Positions 6,880-12,631 of a stretch of 12,631 nucleotides of DNA are shown here, piece after piece. The position numbers were made by a program, and so were the translations under genes. Position 1 is the stretch's first letter, and every line of letters begins with the position of its first letter. This DNA comes from Devosia sp. (GTDB taxonomy: Bacteria; Pseudomonadota; Alphaproteobacteria; Rhizobiales; Devosiaceae). The notes beneath the pieces are model-generated. The model was not told the DNA's origin and did no database searches. It saw nothing but the letters and a program-made list of their open reading frames with translations. Location of the stretch: contig JAQGKH010000347.1 in assembly GCA_028290225.1 (NCBI GenBank), forward strand, positions 1-12,631, in the 5' to 3' direction.

Positions 6880-7377
6880 TTATTGAACAACCGTCACCGC
6901 ACGCCGGTTCTGGCTCCAGCAGGAGATGTCGTTGCAGATCGCCACCGGGCGTTCCTTGCCGAACGACTTGGAGGTGATGCGCTGCCCGTTGACGCCGCGC
7001 GACACCAGATAGTTCACCACCACCGAAGCGCGACGGGCGCCCAGCGCGATGTTGTATTCCCGCGTACCGCGTTCGTCGGCATGGCCTTCGATCATGATGC
7101 GGTAATTGCTGTACTGGTTCAGCCAGGCCGCCTGCTTGTCGAGAGTGGCTGCGGCTTCCGTGGTCAGCGAGGACGAGTCGGTTTCAAAGAACACACGATC
7201 GCCGACCGAGACGAGGAATTCCTGCTGGCTGCCTGGAGCGCCGCCCCCTGGCCCCAGATTGCCCACGCCGGTCATCATTGCATTGTCGGGCGTACGCGAA
7301 CACGCCGCAATCGCGACGACGAAAAGCAGCATTGCGGCGGCGCGCAACGCGGTGGTGATCGGTGCAAGGGAAAGCAT
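6880..7377 (-). CDS. pal: peptidoglycan-associated lipoprotein Pal
   Basis: Pal is an outer-membrane lipoprotein that binds meso-diaminopimelate in peptidoglycan and, with TolB and TolA, pulls in the outer membrane at division. The protein is 165 residues. It has a lipoprotein signal ending in AIAAC with lipidated Cys26, a Gly/Pro linker (about 38-50), then an OmpA-like domain. The domain includes EGHADERGTREYN (97-109), peptidoglycan-contacting Asp101, and the Arg pair 115-116 in ALGARRA. Two cysteines, 148 and 153, near NDISCW could form a disulfide. The start is ATG at 7375-7377 with AGGAG 9 bases ahead. The frame is open 68 codons further upstream, but that extension would put a long non-hydrophobic stretch before the lipoprotein signal. 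It is separated from tolB by 228 bases holding a terminator-like hairpin and a CtrA-like box, so it probably has its own promoter. Confidence 0.97.
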   Translation of the reverse strand: MLSLAPITTALRAAAMLLFVVAIAACSRTPDNAMMTGVGNLGPGGGAPGSQQEFLVSVGDRVFFETDSSSLTTEAAATLDKQAAWLNQYSNYRIMIEGHADERGTREYNIALGARRASVVVNYLVSRGVNGQRITSKSFGKERPVAICNDISCWSQNRRAVTVVQ

Positions 7378-7455
7378 CCGGGAAAGCTCCTGAAAGGCGA
7401 TAATTCTAAGTACGGCATTTACCGCGCTTATTCTTAAGGCCGGGTTCCGTGTGAT

Positions 7456-7472
7456 GGTTAATTGATGGCTAA
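7456..7472 (-). promoter_or_regulatory. CtrA-like box upstream of pal
   Basis: The minus strand reads TTAGCCATCAATTAACC: TTAG, seven bases, TTAACC. This is one mismatch from the CtrA consensus TTAA-N7-TTAAC. It lies about 79 bases before the pal ATG. A weak -10 candidate, TAAGAAT, lies 19 bases downstream of it. The pattern is seen; CtrA control is inference. Confidence 0.4.
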
Positions 7473-7549
7473 CGCGGCGCCAATGTGGCGGAAATCCGGG
7501 CTTTTCACAGCTGCGGCAATCCTGCAACAACCGCTGCCGAGACGCTGTT

Positions 7550-7589
7550 AAGGTTAAACGCGAGGGCCGGAACAGCAGCACCGGCCCTC
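7550..7589 (-). terminator. terminator-like hairpin after tolB
   Basis: On the minus strand GAGGGCCGG pairs perfectly with CCGGCCCTC (7581-7589 with 7562-7570) around a 10-base loop, starting 16 bases after the tolB stop. The tail GCGTTTAACC has only three Ts in a row, so termination may be partial and pal may also receive tol transcripts. Confidence 0.6.
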
Positions 7590-7605
7590 TTGGCGAACAA
7601 CTGGT

Positions 7606-8916
7606 TTAGCTGCGCAGGGCCGACCAGGCCGGGTCCGAAGCATAGCTCTCGGTCGGGATGGTCTGCAAATTGCGGCCCCAGATATCGACGCTTTGCAGCT
7701 TGGGGCCGTCATTGCCGCCTGGATCCTGGAAGAACATGATCACCCGGCCGTTGGGCGCCCAGGTCGGGCCTTCCGCATGGAAGCTCGAATACAGCATCCG
7801 CTCGCCCGAACCATCGGGGTTCATGATGCCGATATTGAACTGCCCGCCCGACTGTCGCGTGAACGCGATCAGATCGCCCTTGGGCGCCCAGACCGGGGTC
7901 GAATAGCTGCCCTGGCCATAGGAAATGCGCTGCGGATTACCACCGCCCGAGCTCATCATGTAGATCTGGGGCGAACCGCCGCGGTCGCTTTCAAACACGA
8001 TGCGGCTGCCATCGGGCGAATAGGACGGACCGGTGTCGATTGCGGCACCCGACGTCAGCTGCACCGGCTGGCCACCCCCCGTCCCCACCGAATAGATATT
8101 GGTTGCACCGCCCTGCTCCACCGAAAACGCCACCGTGCCGCCATCGGGCGAGAACCGCGGCGCAAAGGTCATCGCGCCCAGCGACGCCAGCCGCTGCTGC
8201 CGCCCGCTCGAGAGCTGCAGCAGATAGACCTGCGGATTGCCGTCCTCGAAATTCATGTAGGTGACGAGGTCGTTGTTGGAGGAAATGCGCGGCGTCAGCG
8301 CCAGCGTGCGCCCATCGGTCAGGTACTGCGGGTTGGCGCCATCCTGGTCCATGATGGCGAGGCGCTTGACCCGGTTCGCCTTGGGGCCGCTTTCGGCCAC
8401 GTAAACGACGCGGGTATCGAAATAACCGCTGCCGCCGGCCAGTGCCTCATAGATCGCGTCCGAGATGATATGGGCCACCCGGCGCGAGCTGTTGGGATCG
8501 GTGTTGTAGCTCTTGCCCACCACCTGCGAGCCCTGGCGCGTGTCCCAGACGCGCACGGAGGACGCGATCTGCCCGCCCCGATCCACCGCACCCATGACCA
8601 ATGCAGTGACATTGGCGGTACGCCAGGTGTTGAAATCGGGGGTAGCATTGACGTCGCCCACCTGGACCGGCAGCGATGCGGGATCGAGCGGCAGGAACAG
8701 GCCGGAGCGGCGCAGATTGGCGCGCACGATCTCGGCCGTTTCGCGCCCGAAGCTCGGGTCCGACGAGGCGAAATCGGGAATTGCGATCGGCAGCGGCTGG
8801 AAGTTGGCACCCTCCACCGTGATGTTGAGCTGCGCCTGGGCGGTGGAAGCGGCGGCCATCGCCAGTCCGCTGGCAAGGCCAAGCTTGAGGGCGTTGCGCC
8901 GGGTTAACAGGGTCAT
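7606..8916 (-). CDS. tolB: Tol-Pal system protein TolB
   Basis: TolB is the soluble periplasmic protein that binds Pal and is released by TolA. The 436-residue product (Escherichia coli, about 430) has an N-terminal alpha/beta domain at about 30-165. A six-bladed beta-propeller follows, built of PD40-type repeats, with visible cores RFSPDGGTVAFS (254-265), SYSPDGSRIVFESDR (298-312), VWAPKGDLIAFTR (342-354) and TWAPNGRVIMFF (385-396). The signal peptide begins MTLLTRRNALKLG and ends TAQA|QLN (cut after residue 28). The T-R-R-x-x-L-K pattern resembles a Tat signal rather than the plain Sec signal expected. Three in-frame ATGs occur (8937, 8928, 8916). I chose 8916 because GGAG lies 6 bases ahead and it gives a normal signal peptide. 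It follows tolA by 60 bases with no terminator. Confidence 0.96.
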   Translation of the reverse strand: MTLLTRRNALKLGLASGLAMAAASTAQAQLNITVEGANFQPLPIAIPDFASSDPSFGRETAEIVRANLRRSGLFLPLDPASLPVQVGDVNATPDFNTWRTANVTALVMGAVDRGGQIASSVRVWDTRQGSQVVGKSYNTDPNSSRRVAHIISDAIYEALAGGSGYFDTRVVYVAESGPKANRVKRLAIMDQDGANPQYLTDGRTLALTPRISSNNDLVTYMNFEDGNPQVYLLQLSSGRQQRLASLGAMTFAPRFSPDGGTVAFSVEQGGATNIYSVGTGGGQPVQLTSGAAIDTGPSYSPDGSRIVFESDRGGSPQIYMMSSGGGNPQRISYGQGSYSTPVWAPKGDLIAFTRQSGGQFNIGIMNPDGSGERMLYSSFHAEGPTWAPNGRVIMFFQDPGGNDGPKLQSVDIWGRNLQTIPTESYASDPAWSALRS

Positions 8917-8976
8917 TTCAATCTCCATTCCTGCCATTCGCCGGCATCACTGCCTGGGAACGGCGCTGCAAAGAAG

Positions 8977-10224
8977 TCACGGACGCAACGTGACGTTGAT
9001 ATTCTGCCATTGGTCATAGGAAGCGGGCGACAACATGTTGTAGGGCCCGCAACCCGCCACGGCACTGACGGCCTTTTGGGCAATGCTGATCGCTTCGGGC
9101 TGCTGGCTCACCGAAACGATCCGGGGCACATCGGCAAGCGAGCCATCCTGGTTCAGGCGCATATTGACCACCACTTCGGTGCCGCTGACCTGCTCGTTGG
9201 GCAAGAGATTCCAGCATTGCTTGATCTTGGCCACCAGGGCGCCGATCTCGGTCTGGCTCAGCGTGGCCGAGGTACCTGTGGTATCCCCCAGGGTCGGCGA
9301 TCCGCCCTGCCCGGTAGTGGCGCCGGTTGAATCATCGCGGTTGATGATGGCCGAGATATCGTCGGCCAGCGCCGCATCGAGTTGCTCGCCCTCTTGCGCC
9401 TTTTCCGCCTCCTCGGCTGCCGCCTGCCGCTTGCGCTCGGCATCGGCTGTGGCTTTCGCCTTGGCGTCAGCCTCGGCCTTGGCTTCCGCCGCAGCTTCGC
9501 GCTTGCGCTCCTCTTCCTCGCGCTTCTTGCGCTCGGCTTGGGCGGCCGCAAATTGCTGGCGCTTCTGCTCCAGATTGCTGGGGCGCGAGGCCGGCACCGG
9601 CGCGGCGACAGCAGGCTCGCTCGGCTCCGGCGTGGGCGCGGGCTCGGGCGTTGGTTCGGGTACCGGCTCAGGCGCAGGTTCCGGCTCCGGCGTTGGTTCG
9701 GGCACGGGCTCAGGCTCAGGCGCCGGCTCGGGGGCCGGTTCTGGTTCAGCGGCAGGCATGGGCCGGGTTACGGGCACGGGCGCCGGCGCGGGTTCAGGCT
9801 CAGGCAGCGGCTCTGGTTCGGGCAGCGGTTCGGGCTCGGGGGCCGGCGCGGGCTCAGGCTCCGGCAGCGGCTCGGGCTCCGGTTCGGGCTCGGGCGCCGT
9901 TTCGGGCTGGGGCGCTGCATTGGTAACCGGCATGGGCACCGGACGGTCCGCCTCGTTGGGCGTTGGCTGGTCCTGTTCCGTATTGCCCGTGGGCTGCGCC
10001 ACTTCGGCGGGCTGGTCGGATTCCACCACCGCAGGGGTTTCGGTTTCCACCACCGTACTGTCGAGCGAACCCATGCGGATCGCCGCCAGCTCGCTGATCG
10101 GCACCAGATCCACCGCGATGGCATTTTCCACCACGTTCATCGGCTCGGCCATGCCCAGATTGACCAGGCCGATGGTCAGCACGGTAAGGTGGGCAGCGAT
10201 GGAAGCGATAAGCCCGGTGCGCAT
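8977..10224 (-). CDS. tolA: Tol-Pal system protein TolA with a Pro-Glu-rich periplasmic spacer
   Basis: TolA transmits proton-motive energy from TolQR to Pal/TolB at the outer membrane. The protein is 415 residues. One N-terminal membrane segment (about 2-24) contains S8-x3-H12-L, the motif that contacts TolQR in known TolA. Residues about 105-205 are almost entirely Pro alternating with Glu or Ala. An Ala/Lys/Glu/Arg coiled coil follows at about 217-285. A flexible Gly/Thr stretch (295-320) leads to a C-terminal globular domain (about 322-415) with Cys337 and Cys392, a possible disulfide as in other TolA C-domains. The start ATG (10222-10224) comes 8 bases after the tolR stop with only a weak ribosome site, implying coupling to tolR. 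The long Pro-Glu spacer resembles TonB, but the position between tolR and tolB, the SxxxHL motif and the coiled coil make it TolA. Confidence 0.94.
   Translation of the reverse strand: MRTGLIASIAAHLTVLTIGLVNLGMAEPMNVVENAIAVDLVPISELAAIRMGSLDSTVVETETPAVVESDQPAEVAQPTGNTEQDQPTPNEADRPVPMPVTNAAPQPETAPEPEPEPEPLPEPEPAPAPEPEPLPEPEPLPEPEPAPAPVPVTRPMPAAEPEPAPEPAPEPEPVPEPTPEPEPAPEPVPEPTPEPAPTPEPSEPAVAAPVPASRPSNLEQKRQQFAAAQAERKKREEEERKREAAAEAKAEADAKAKATADAERKRQAAAEEAEKAQEGEQLDAALADDISAIINRDDSTGATTGQGGSPTLGDTTGTSATLSQTEIGALVAKIKQCWNLLPNEQVSGTEVVVNMRLNQDGSLADVPRIVSVSQQPEAISIAQKAVSAVAGCGPYNMLSPASYDQWQNINVTLRP
9610..9912 (-). repeat. degenerate coding repeat for Pro-Glu/Pro-Ala dipeptides in tolA
   Basis: About 100 codons of tolA consist of near-repeats of six bases coding for PE, PA, PL, PV or PT. 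The repeat is imperfect at DNA level because codons vary (GAG/GAA, CCG/CCT/CCC). On the plus strand it appears as runs of GGCTC/GGGCTC. The array is likely to change length by slippage or recombination between strains. Confidence 0.8.
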
Positions 10225-10232
10225 TGGCCCGA

Positions 10233-10679
10233 CTAATTATCCTGTTGGGTGATGAGGCCGATCTTGGTGTAGCCACCAGCCGACAGCAGGCCCATGACGC
10301 GCATCACTGCGCCATAATTGGCGGTGGTGTCGCCGCGAAGAAAGATCCGGTCCTCGGTGCCATTGAGTGCCTGCGCCGATACGGTCGCCACCAGATCGGC
10401 CTCGCTGACCACGTCCTCGCCCACATAAATGGCGCCTTCGGGGGTGACCGCCACGGTGATCGGCTGCGTCTGGCTCGACAATTCACCGGCCGCCGTGCGC
10501 GGCAGGTCGATCGGCACGCCGGCCGTCATCATTGGTGCTGCCACCATGAAGATGATCAGCAGCACCAGCATCACGTCCACCATCGGCGTGATGTTGATTT
10601 CGCTCATTACCGCCTTCTTGCGGCCGCGACGACGTCGCCCGCCGCCACCGCCACCGCCAGATGCTCCACCCATGCCCAT
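10233..10679 (-). CDS. tolR: Tol-Pal system protein TolR
   Basis: TolR is the ExbD-family subunit of the TolQR proton channel. The protein is 148 residues. The cytoplasmic N-terminus has a run of seven glycines (8-14) and RRRRGRKK (15-22). It is followed by EINITPMVDVMLVLLIIFMV, whose Asp35 is the proton-carrying residue in the single membrane segment (about 34-52). The rest is a periplasmic domain (about 60-148) with the pattern seen in ExbD/TolR. I start at ATG 10677-10679: GGAG lies 8 bases upstream and the glycine-rich opening is typical for TolR of Rhizobiales. Met25 would be a shorter alternative. Only one base separates it from the tolQ stop, and tolA starts 8 bases after its own stop, so the three are translated as one block. 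Confidence 0.96.
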   Translation of the reverse strand: MGMGGASGGGGGGGRRRRGRKKAVMSEINITPMVDVMLVLLIIFMVAAPMMTAGVPIDLPRTAAGELSSQTQPITVAVTPEGAIYVGEDVVSEADLVATVSAQALNGTEDRIFLRGDTTANYGAVMRVMGLLSAGGYTKIGLITQQDN

Positions 10680-10680
10680 G

Positions 10681-11391
10681 TCAGCGGCTCCGCGCTTCGA
10701 GCTGGCGACTCAGGATGGTCGAGAACTCGTCGGCAAAGCCCTCAAGCCGCCCGATCATCTTGCCGGCGTCCGCCGAAAGCTTGTTGTAGGCGATAACCGC
10801 CGGAATAGCCGCGACCAGGCCGATGGCCGTCGCAAACAGCGCTTCGGCGATCGGGCCGGCCACCACGGCCAGATTGGTGTTGGACGAAGCGGCGATTGCG
10901 GTGAACGCATTCATGATGCCCCACACCGTGCCGAAAAGGCCGATAAACGGCCCCGCAGAGCCAACGGTGGCGAGAAAGCCCAGACGCTTTTCCAGGTTTT
11001 CGCTTTCACGCGAAATGGCGACATCCAGCACCTTGTCGAGCCGCTGCTGCATGCCAACAAACGATGCTGCATTCTGCTCGTGGCTGCGCTTCCATTCCTT
11101 CATCGCCGCGACAAACACGGCGCCCAGGCCCCCGGAGGTGCGCTCGGTTTGCTGCTGATACAGCTCCTCCAGCGACTGCCCCGACCAGAAAGTGCGCTCG
11201 AAGCGGTTCATCTCGCTTTGCATCCGGCGATAGCTGATCGACTTGTCGATGATGATCGCCCAGCACCAGACCGACGCACCCAGCAAGCCGAGCATCACCG
11301 ATTTCACGATCCAGTCGGCCGCCCAGAACAGCCCCCAAATGGAGAAATCCGTGTGCGGCGCTACCGCGCCCACCGCATCCATGGCTTCCAT
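10681..11391 (-). CDS. tolQ: Tol-Pal system protein TolQ
   Basis: TolQ is the MotA/TolQ/ExbB-family subunit that forms the ring around TolR and uses proton flow to drive TolA. The protein is 236 residues (Escherichia coli, 230). Three membrane segments are visible at about 28-49, 139-165 and 176-203. The last two contain the conserved GPFIGLFGTVWGIM (Thr155) and GPIAEALFATAIGLVAAIPA (179-198, Thr188) signatures of the channel. The large cytoplasmic loop lies between segments one and two. The start is ATG at 11389-11391 with AAGGA 7 bases ahead. A GTG 14 codons upstream is in frame but has no good ribosome site. It leads the tolQRAB block. A weak terminator and a CtrA-like site lie in the 203-base gap upstream. 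Confidence 0.97.
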   Translation of the reverse strand: MEAMDAVGAVAPHTDFSIWGLFWAADWIVKSVMLGLLGASVWCWAIIIDKSISYRRMQSEMNRFERTFWSGQSLEELYQQQTERTSGGLGAVFVAAMKEWKRSHEQNAASFVGMQQRLDKVLDVAISRESENLEKRLGFLATVGSAGPFIGLFGTVWGIMNAFTAIAASSNTNLAVVAGPIAEALFATAIGLVAAIPAVIAYNKLSADAGKMIGRLEGFADEFSTILSRQLEARSR

Positions 11392-11537
11392 GTCGTGATC
11401 CTTCTGGCTGGCCCCTGGTGCCGGCCCTTGCACCTGTGGCGATGGGGCCGAAATCTGTCAAAATTAAGAGAAATGCCTTGCCTGCCGGAGCTTTGAGGGC
11501 TCAGGCGCAAGTGCAACTCCTGCTCTGGAGCATTTAT

Positions 11538-11554
11538 GGTCAAGAAGAGGTTAA
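11538..11554 (-). promoter_or_regulatory. CtrA-like box upstream of tolQ
   Basis: The minus strand reads TTAACCTCTTCTTGACC: TTAA, seven bases, TTGACC. This is one mismatch from TTAA-N7-TTAAC. It lies about 147 bases before the tolQ ATG and overlaps the tail of the ybgC terminator. The TTGACC part could instead be a plain -35, but no good -10 follows at 16-18 bases. A second TTGACA lies nearer the gene, just downstream of 11465, also without a clear -10. Confidence 0.35.
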
Positions 11555-11573
11555 CAAACCGCCCTTCGGGGCG
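11550..11573 (-). terminator. small terminator-like hairpin after ybgC
   Basis: On the minus strand CGCCC-CGAA-GGGCG (11560-11573) is followed by GTTTGTTAAC, 22 bases after the ybgC stop. The stem is only 5 bp and the T run is broken, so it is likely a partial terminator. Read from the plus strand the loop is the stable C(UUCG)G type. Confidence 0.45.
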
Positions 11574-11594
11574 CGAGCCGGCTTCACACCCGCG

Positions 11595-11987
11595 TTAGCG
11601 AACGAGGTTGCGCAGCCTCGCTGGCAATCGCGTGGGCTTGCCCTCCCGAGTAATGGCCACCACCACCACCTCCGCTTCAACCAGCAGCTGTGCATCGCGC
11701 CATACGCTTTGGCCCAGTTGCAGCCGCGCGCCGCTGGCGCCGATCACGGCCGTTTGGACGCGCAACACATCATCGATATGCGCCGCCGCGCGGAAATCGA
11801 GCTGCATGCTGCGCACCGCAAAGGCGAGGCCATCGCGGCCAAGCTCGACATGGTGGATGCCCTGGGCCCGCAGCAACTCGGTGCGCGCGCGCTCCATGAA
11901 CTTGAGATAGGCCGCATGGTAGACATTGCCCGAAAAATCCGTGTCCTCGTAGTAAACCCGAACGGCAAAGACATGCGGTTCAGCCAT
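11595..11987 (-). CDS. ybgC: acyl-CoA thioesterase YbgC (hot-dog fold)
   Basis: YbgC is a cytoplasmic 4-hydroxybenzoyl-CoA-thioesterase-family enzyme that hydrolyses acyl-CoA thioesters. It is commonly the first gene of tol-pal clusters, though its tie to Tol function is unclear. The protein is 130 residues, a full hot-dog domain. The signature VYYEDTDFSGNVYHAAYLKF (11-30) contains the catalytic aspartate, Asp17, in the EDTD-x-x-G-x-x-YH motif, and it leads into the long central helix. The rest gives the expected beta strands (RSMQLDFRAAAHIDDVLRV and onward). The start is ATG at 11985-11987 with GGAAG 6 bases upstream. It follows ruvB by 33 bases without a terminator, so the two are probably cotranscribed. 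A 203-base gap separates it from tolQ. Confidence 0.94.
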   Translation of the reverse strand: MAEPHVFAVRVYYEDTDFSGNVYHAAYLKFMERARTELLRAQGIHHVELGRDGLAFAVRSMQLDFRAAAHIDDVLRVQTAVIGASGARLQLGQSVWRDAQLLVEAEVVVVAITREGKPTRLPARLRNLVR

Positions 11988-12020
11988 GGGGCACTTCCAT
12001 CATCTCACGCCAGTGCGTGC

Positions 12021-12631
12021 TCACGCCCCGTCGGGCTCCTCGAACAGCGTGCTCTGCGCGCCGATAAACCCCTGCGGCACGGTCTTGCCGAGGTGCTGGA
12101 ACGCCGTGCCGGTCAGCATCCGCCCGCGCGAGGTGCGCTGGATAAAGCCCTGCTGGATCAGATAGGGCTCGACGATTTCTTCGATCGCATCGCGCGGCTC
12201 GCTCAAGGCCGCGGCGATGGTCTCGATCCCGACTGGCCCGCCCCCATAGAAATCGGCAATGGTCGTCAGATAGCGCCGGTCCAGCTGATCCAGCCCCCGC
12301 GCATCCACATCGAGCCGCAGCAAGGCCTTGTCGGCAATGGCGCGGGTGATCTCGCTGGAGCCTTCCACCAGGGCGAAGTCGGTCACCCGCCGCAACAAAC
12401 GGCCGGCAATTCGCGGCGTGCCACGCGATCGCCGCGCAATCTCGAGGGCCCCATCGGGCGCCATGGGCGTGCCCAGCAGCCGCGCCCCCCGCTGCACGAT
12501 CTGCACCAGCTCTTCGGGCGTATAGAAATTGAGCCGCACCGGAATGCCGAACCGGTCGCGCAACGGCGTCGTCAGCAGCCCTGCGCGCGTCGTCGCCCCC
12601 ACCAGCGTGAATCGCGCCAGATCGATCCGCA
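12021..12631 (-). CDS. ruvB: Holliday junction branch-migration helicase RuvB, N-terminal part cut off by the window
   Basis: This is a partial gene; about 202 C-terminal residues are present and the frame is open to the window edge. RuvB is the hexameric AAA motor that, with RuvA, drives Holliday junction branch migration in recombination and repair. Visible parts are DLARFTLVGATTRAG with the sensor-1 region, the adjacent LRDRFGIP carrying the arginine-finger region, and RSRGTPRIAGRLLRRVTDFA with the sensor-2 arginine. The C-terminal winged-helix DNA-binding domain is marked by YLTTIADFYGGGPVGIETIAAAL and by EPYLIQQGFIQRTSRGRMLT. The GTG at 12600-12602 is an internal Val codon, not the start. 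The missing Walker A and B lie beyond the window. ruvA and ruvC are the usual upstream neighbours but cannot be seen here. Confidence 0.97.
   Translation of the reverse strand, partial: RIDLARFTLVGATTRAGLLTTPLRDRFGIPVRLNFYTPEELVQIVQRGARLLGTPMAPDGALEIARRSRGTPRIAGRLLRRVTDFALVEGSSEITRAIADKALLRLDVDARGLDQLDRRYLTTIADFYGGGPVGIETIAAALSEPRDAIEEIVEPYLIQQGFIQRTSRGRMLTGTAFQHLGKTVPQGFIGAQSTLFEEPDGA

Noticed and set aside
7378..7581. N-terminal extension of pal by 68 codons
   Set aside because: The frame is open by chance. The extension has no ribosome site, would bury the lipoprotein signal, and covers the CtrA-like box.
7693..8907. Long plus-strand open frame of 404 codons opposite tolB
   Set aside because: It is rich in Arg, His and Ala as expected for the antisense of a GC-rich gene, has no recognisable domain or ribosome site, and lies wholly over the well-supported TolB.
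9610..9912. Periodic GC-rich repeat considered as a CRISPR-like or non-coding repeat array
   Set aside because: There are no conserved repeat units with unique spacers; the six-base period is the Pro-Glu dipeptide code in frame with tolA.
9083..10252. Plus-strand open frame with a Gly-Ser repeat resembling a secreted repeat protein
   Set aside because: The repeat is the antisense reading of the Pro-Glu codons in tolA. It has no start signals and tolA explains the sequence completely.
11452..11465. TTGACA upstream of tolQ as a housekeeping -35
   Set aside because: The hexamer is perfect, but 16-18 bases downstream there is only CACAGG-like sequence, so I cannot support a promoter call.

Overview
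This is a dense, GC-rich stretch of core bacterial chromosome with every gene on the minus strand. The gene order, the Rhizobiales-style TolR N-terminus (Met-Gly-Met-Gly, poly-Gly, then an Arg/Lys block) and CtrA-like TTAA-N7-TTAAC boxes point to an alphaproteobacterium of the Hyphomicrobiales (Rhizobiales). A Devosia-like organism is my guess from overall feel and is not proven. I see no mobile elements, RNA genes, CRISPR arrays or signs of recent transfer.

Layout in transcription order (high to low coordinate): the 3' part of ruvB (cut by the window end), then ybgC and a weak terminator. Next is the Tol block tolQ-tolR-tolA-tolB, tightly packed and closed by a hairpin, then pal as its own unit closed by a strong terminator. 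After that come cpoB (ybgF) and tilS, overlapping by 16 bases; ftsH with a recognisable promoter and a textbook terminator; glmM with a terminator; and last a signal-peptide-bearing outer-membrane barrel protein cut by the window start.

Functionally, most of the window is one envelope machine. TolQ/TolR form the proton-driven inner-membrane motor, TolA spans the periplasm, TolB and CpoB are soluble periplasmic partners, and Pal anchors the outer membrane to peptidoglycan during constriction. YbgC is the cytoplasmic thioesterase that usually travels with tol genes. RuvB (Holliday junction branch migration), TilS (tRNA-Ile lysidine synthase), FtsH (membrane AAA protease) and GlmM (phosphoglucosamine mutase, feeding peptidoglycan and LPS synthesis) are conserved housekeeping neighbours.

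The most interesting signal is regulatory. Three 17-base sites of form TTAR-N7-TTRACC, resembling the binding site of the cell-cycle regulator CtrA, sit in the leaders of tolQ, pal and the outer-membrane protein gene. The last one is embedded in a 13-base-period direct repeat. Other points are a TonB-like Pro-Glu spacer about 100 residues long in TolA, a twin-arginine-like signal on TolB, a TTG start for cpoB, and stacked hairpins after pal. I found no wholly new system. No gene-free stretch exceeds 300 bases.
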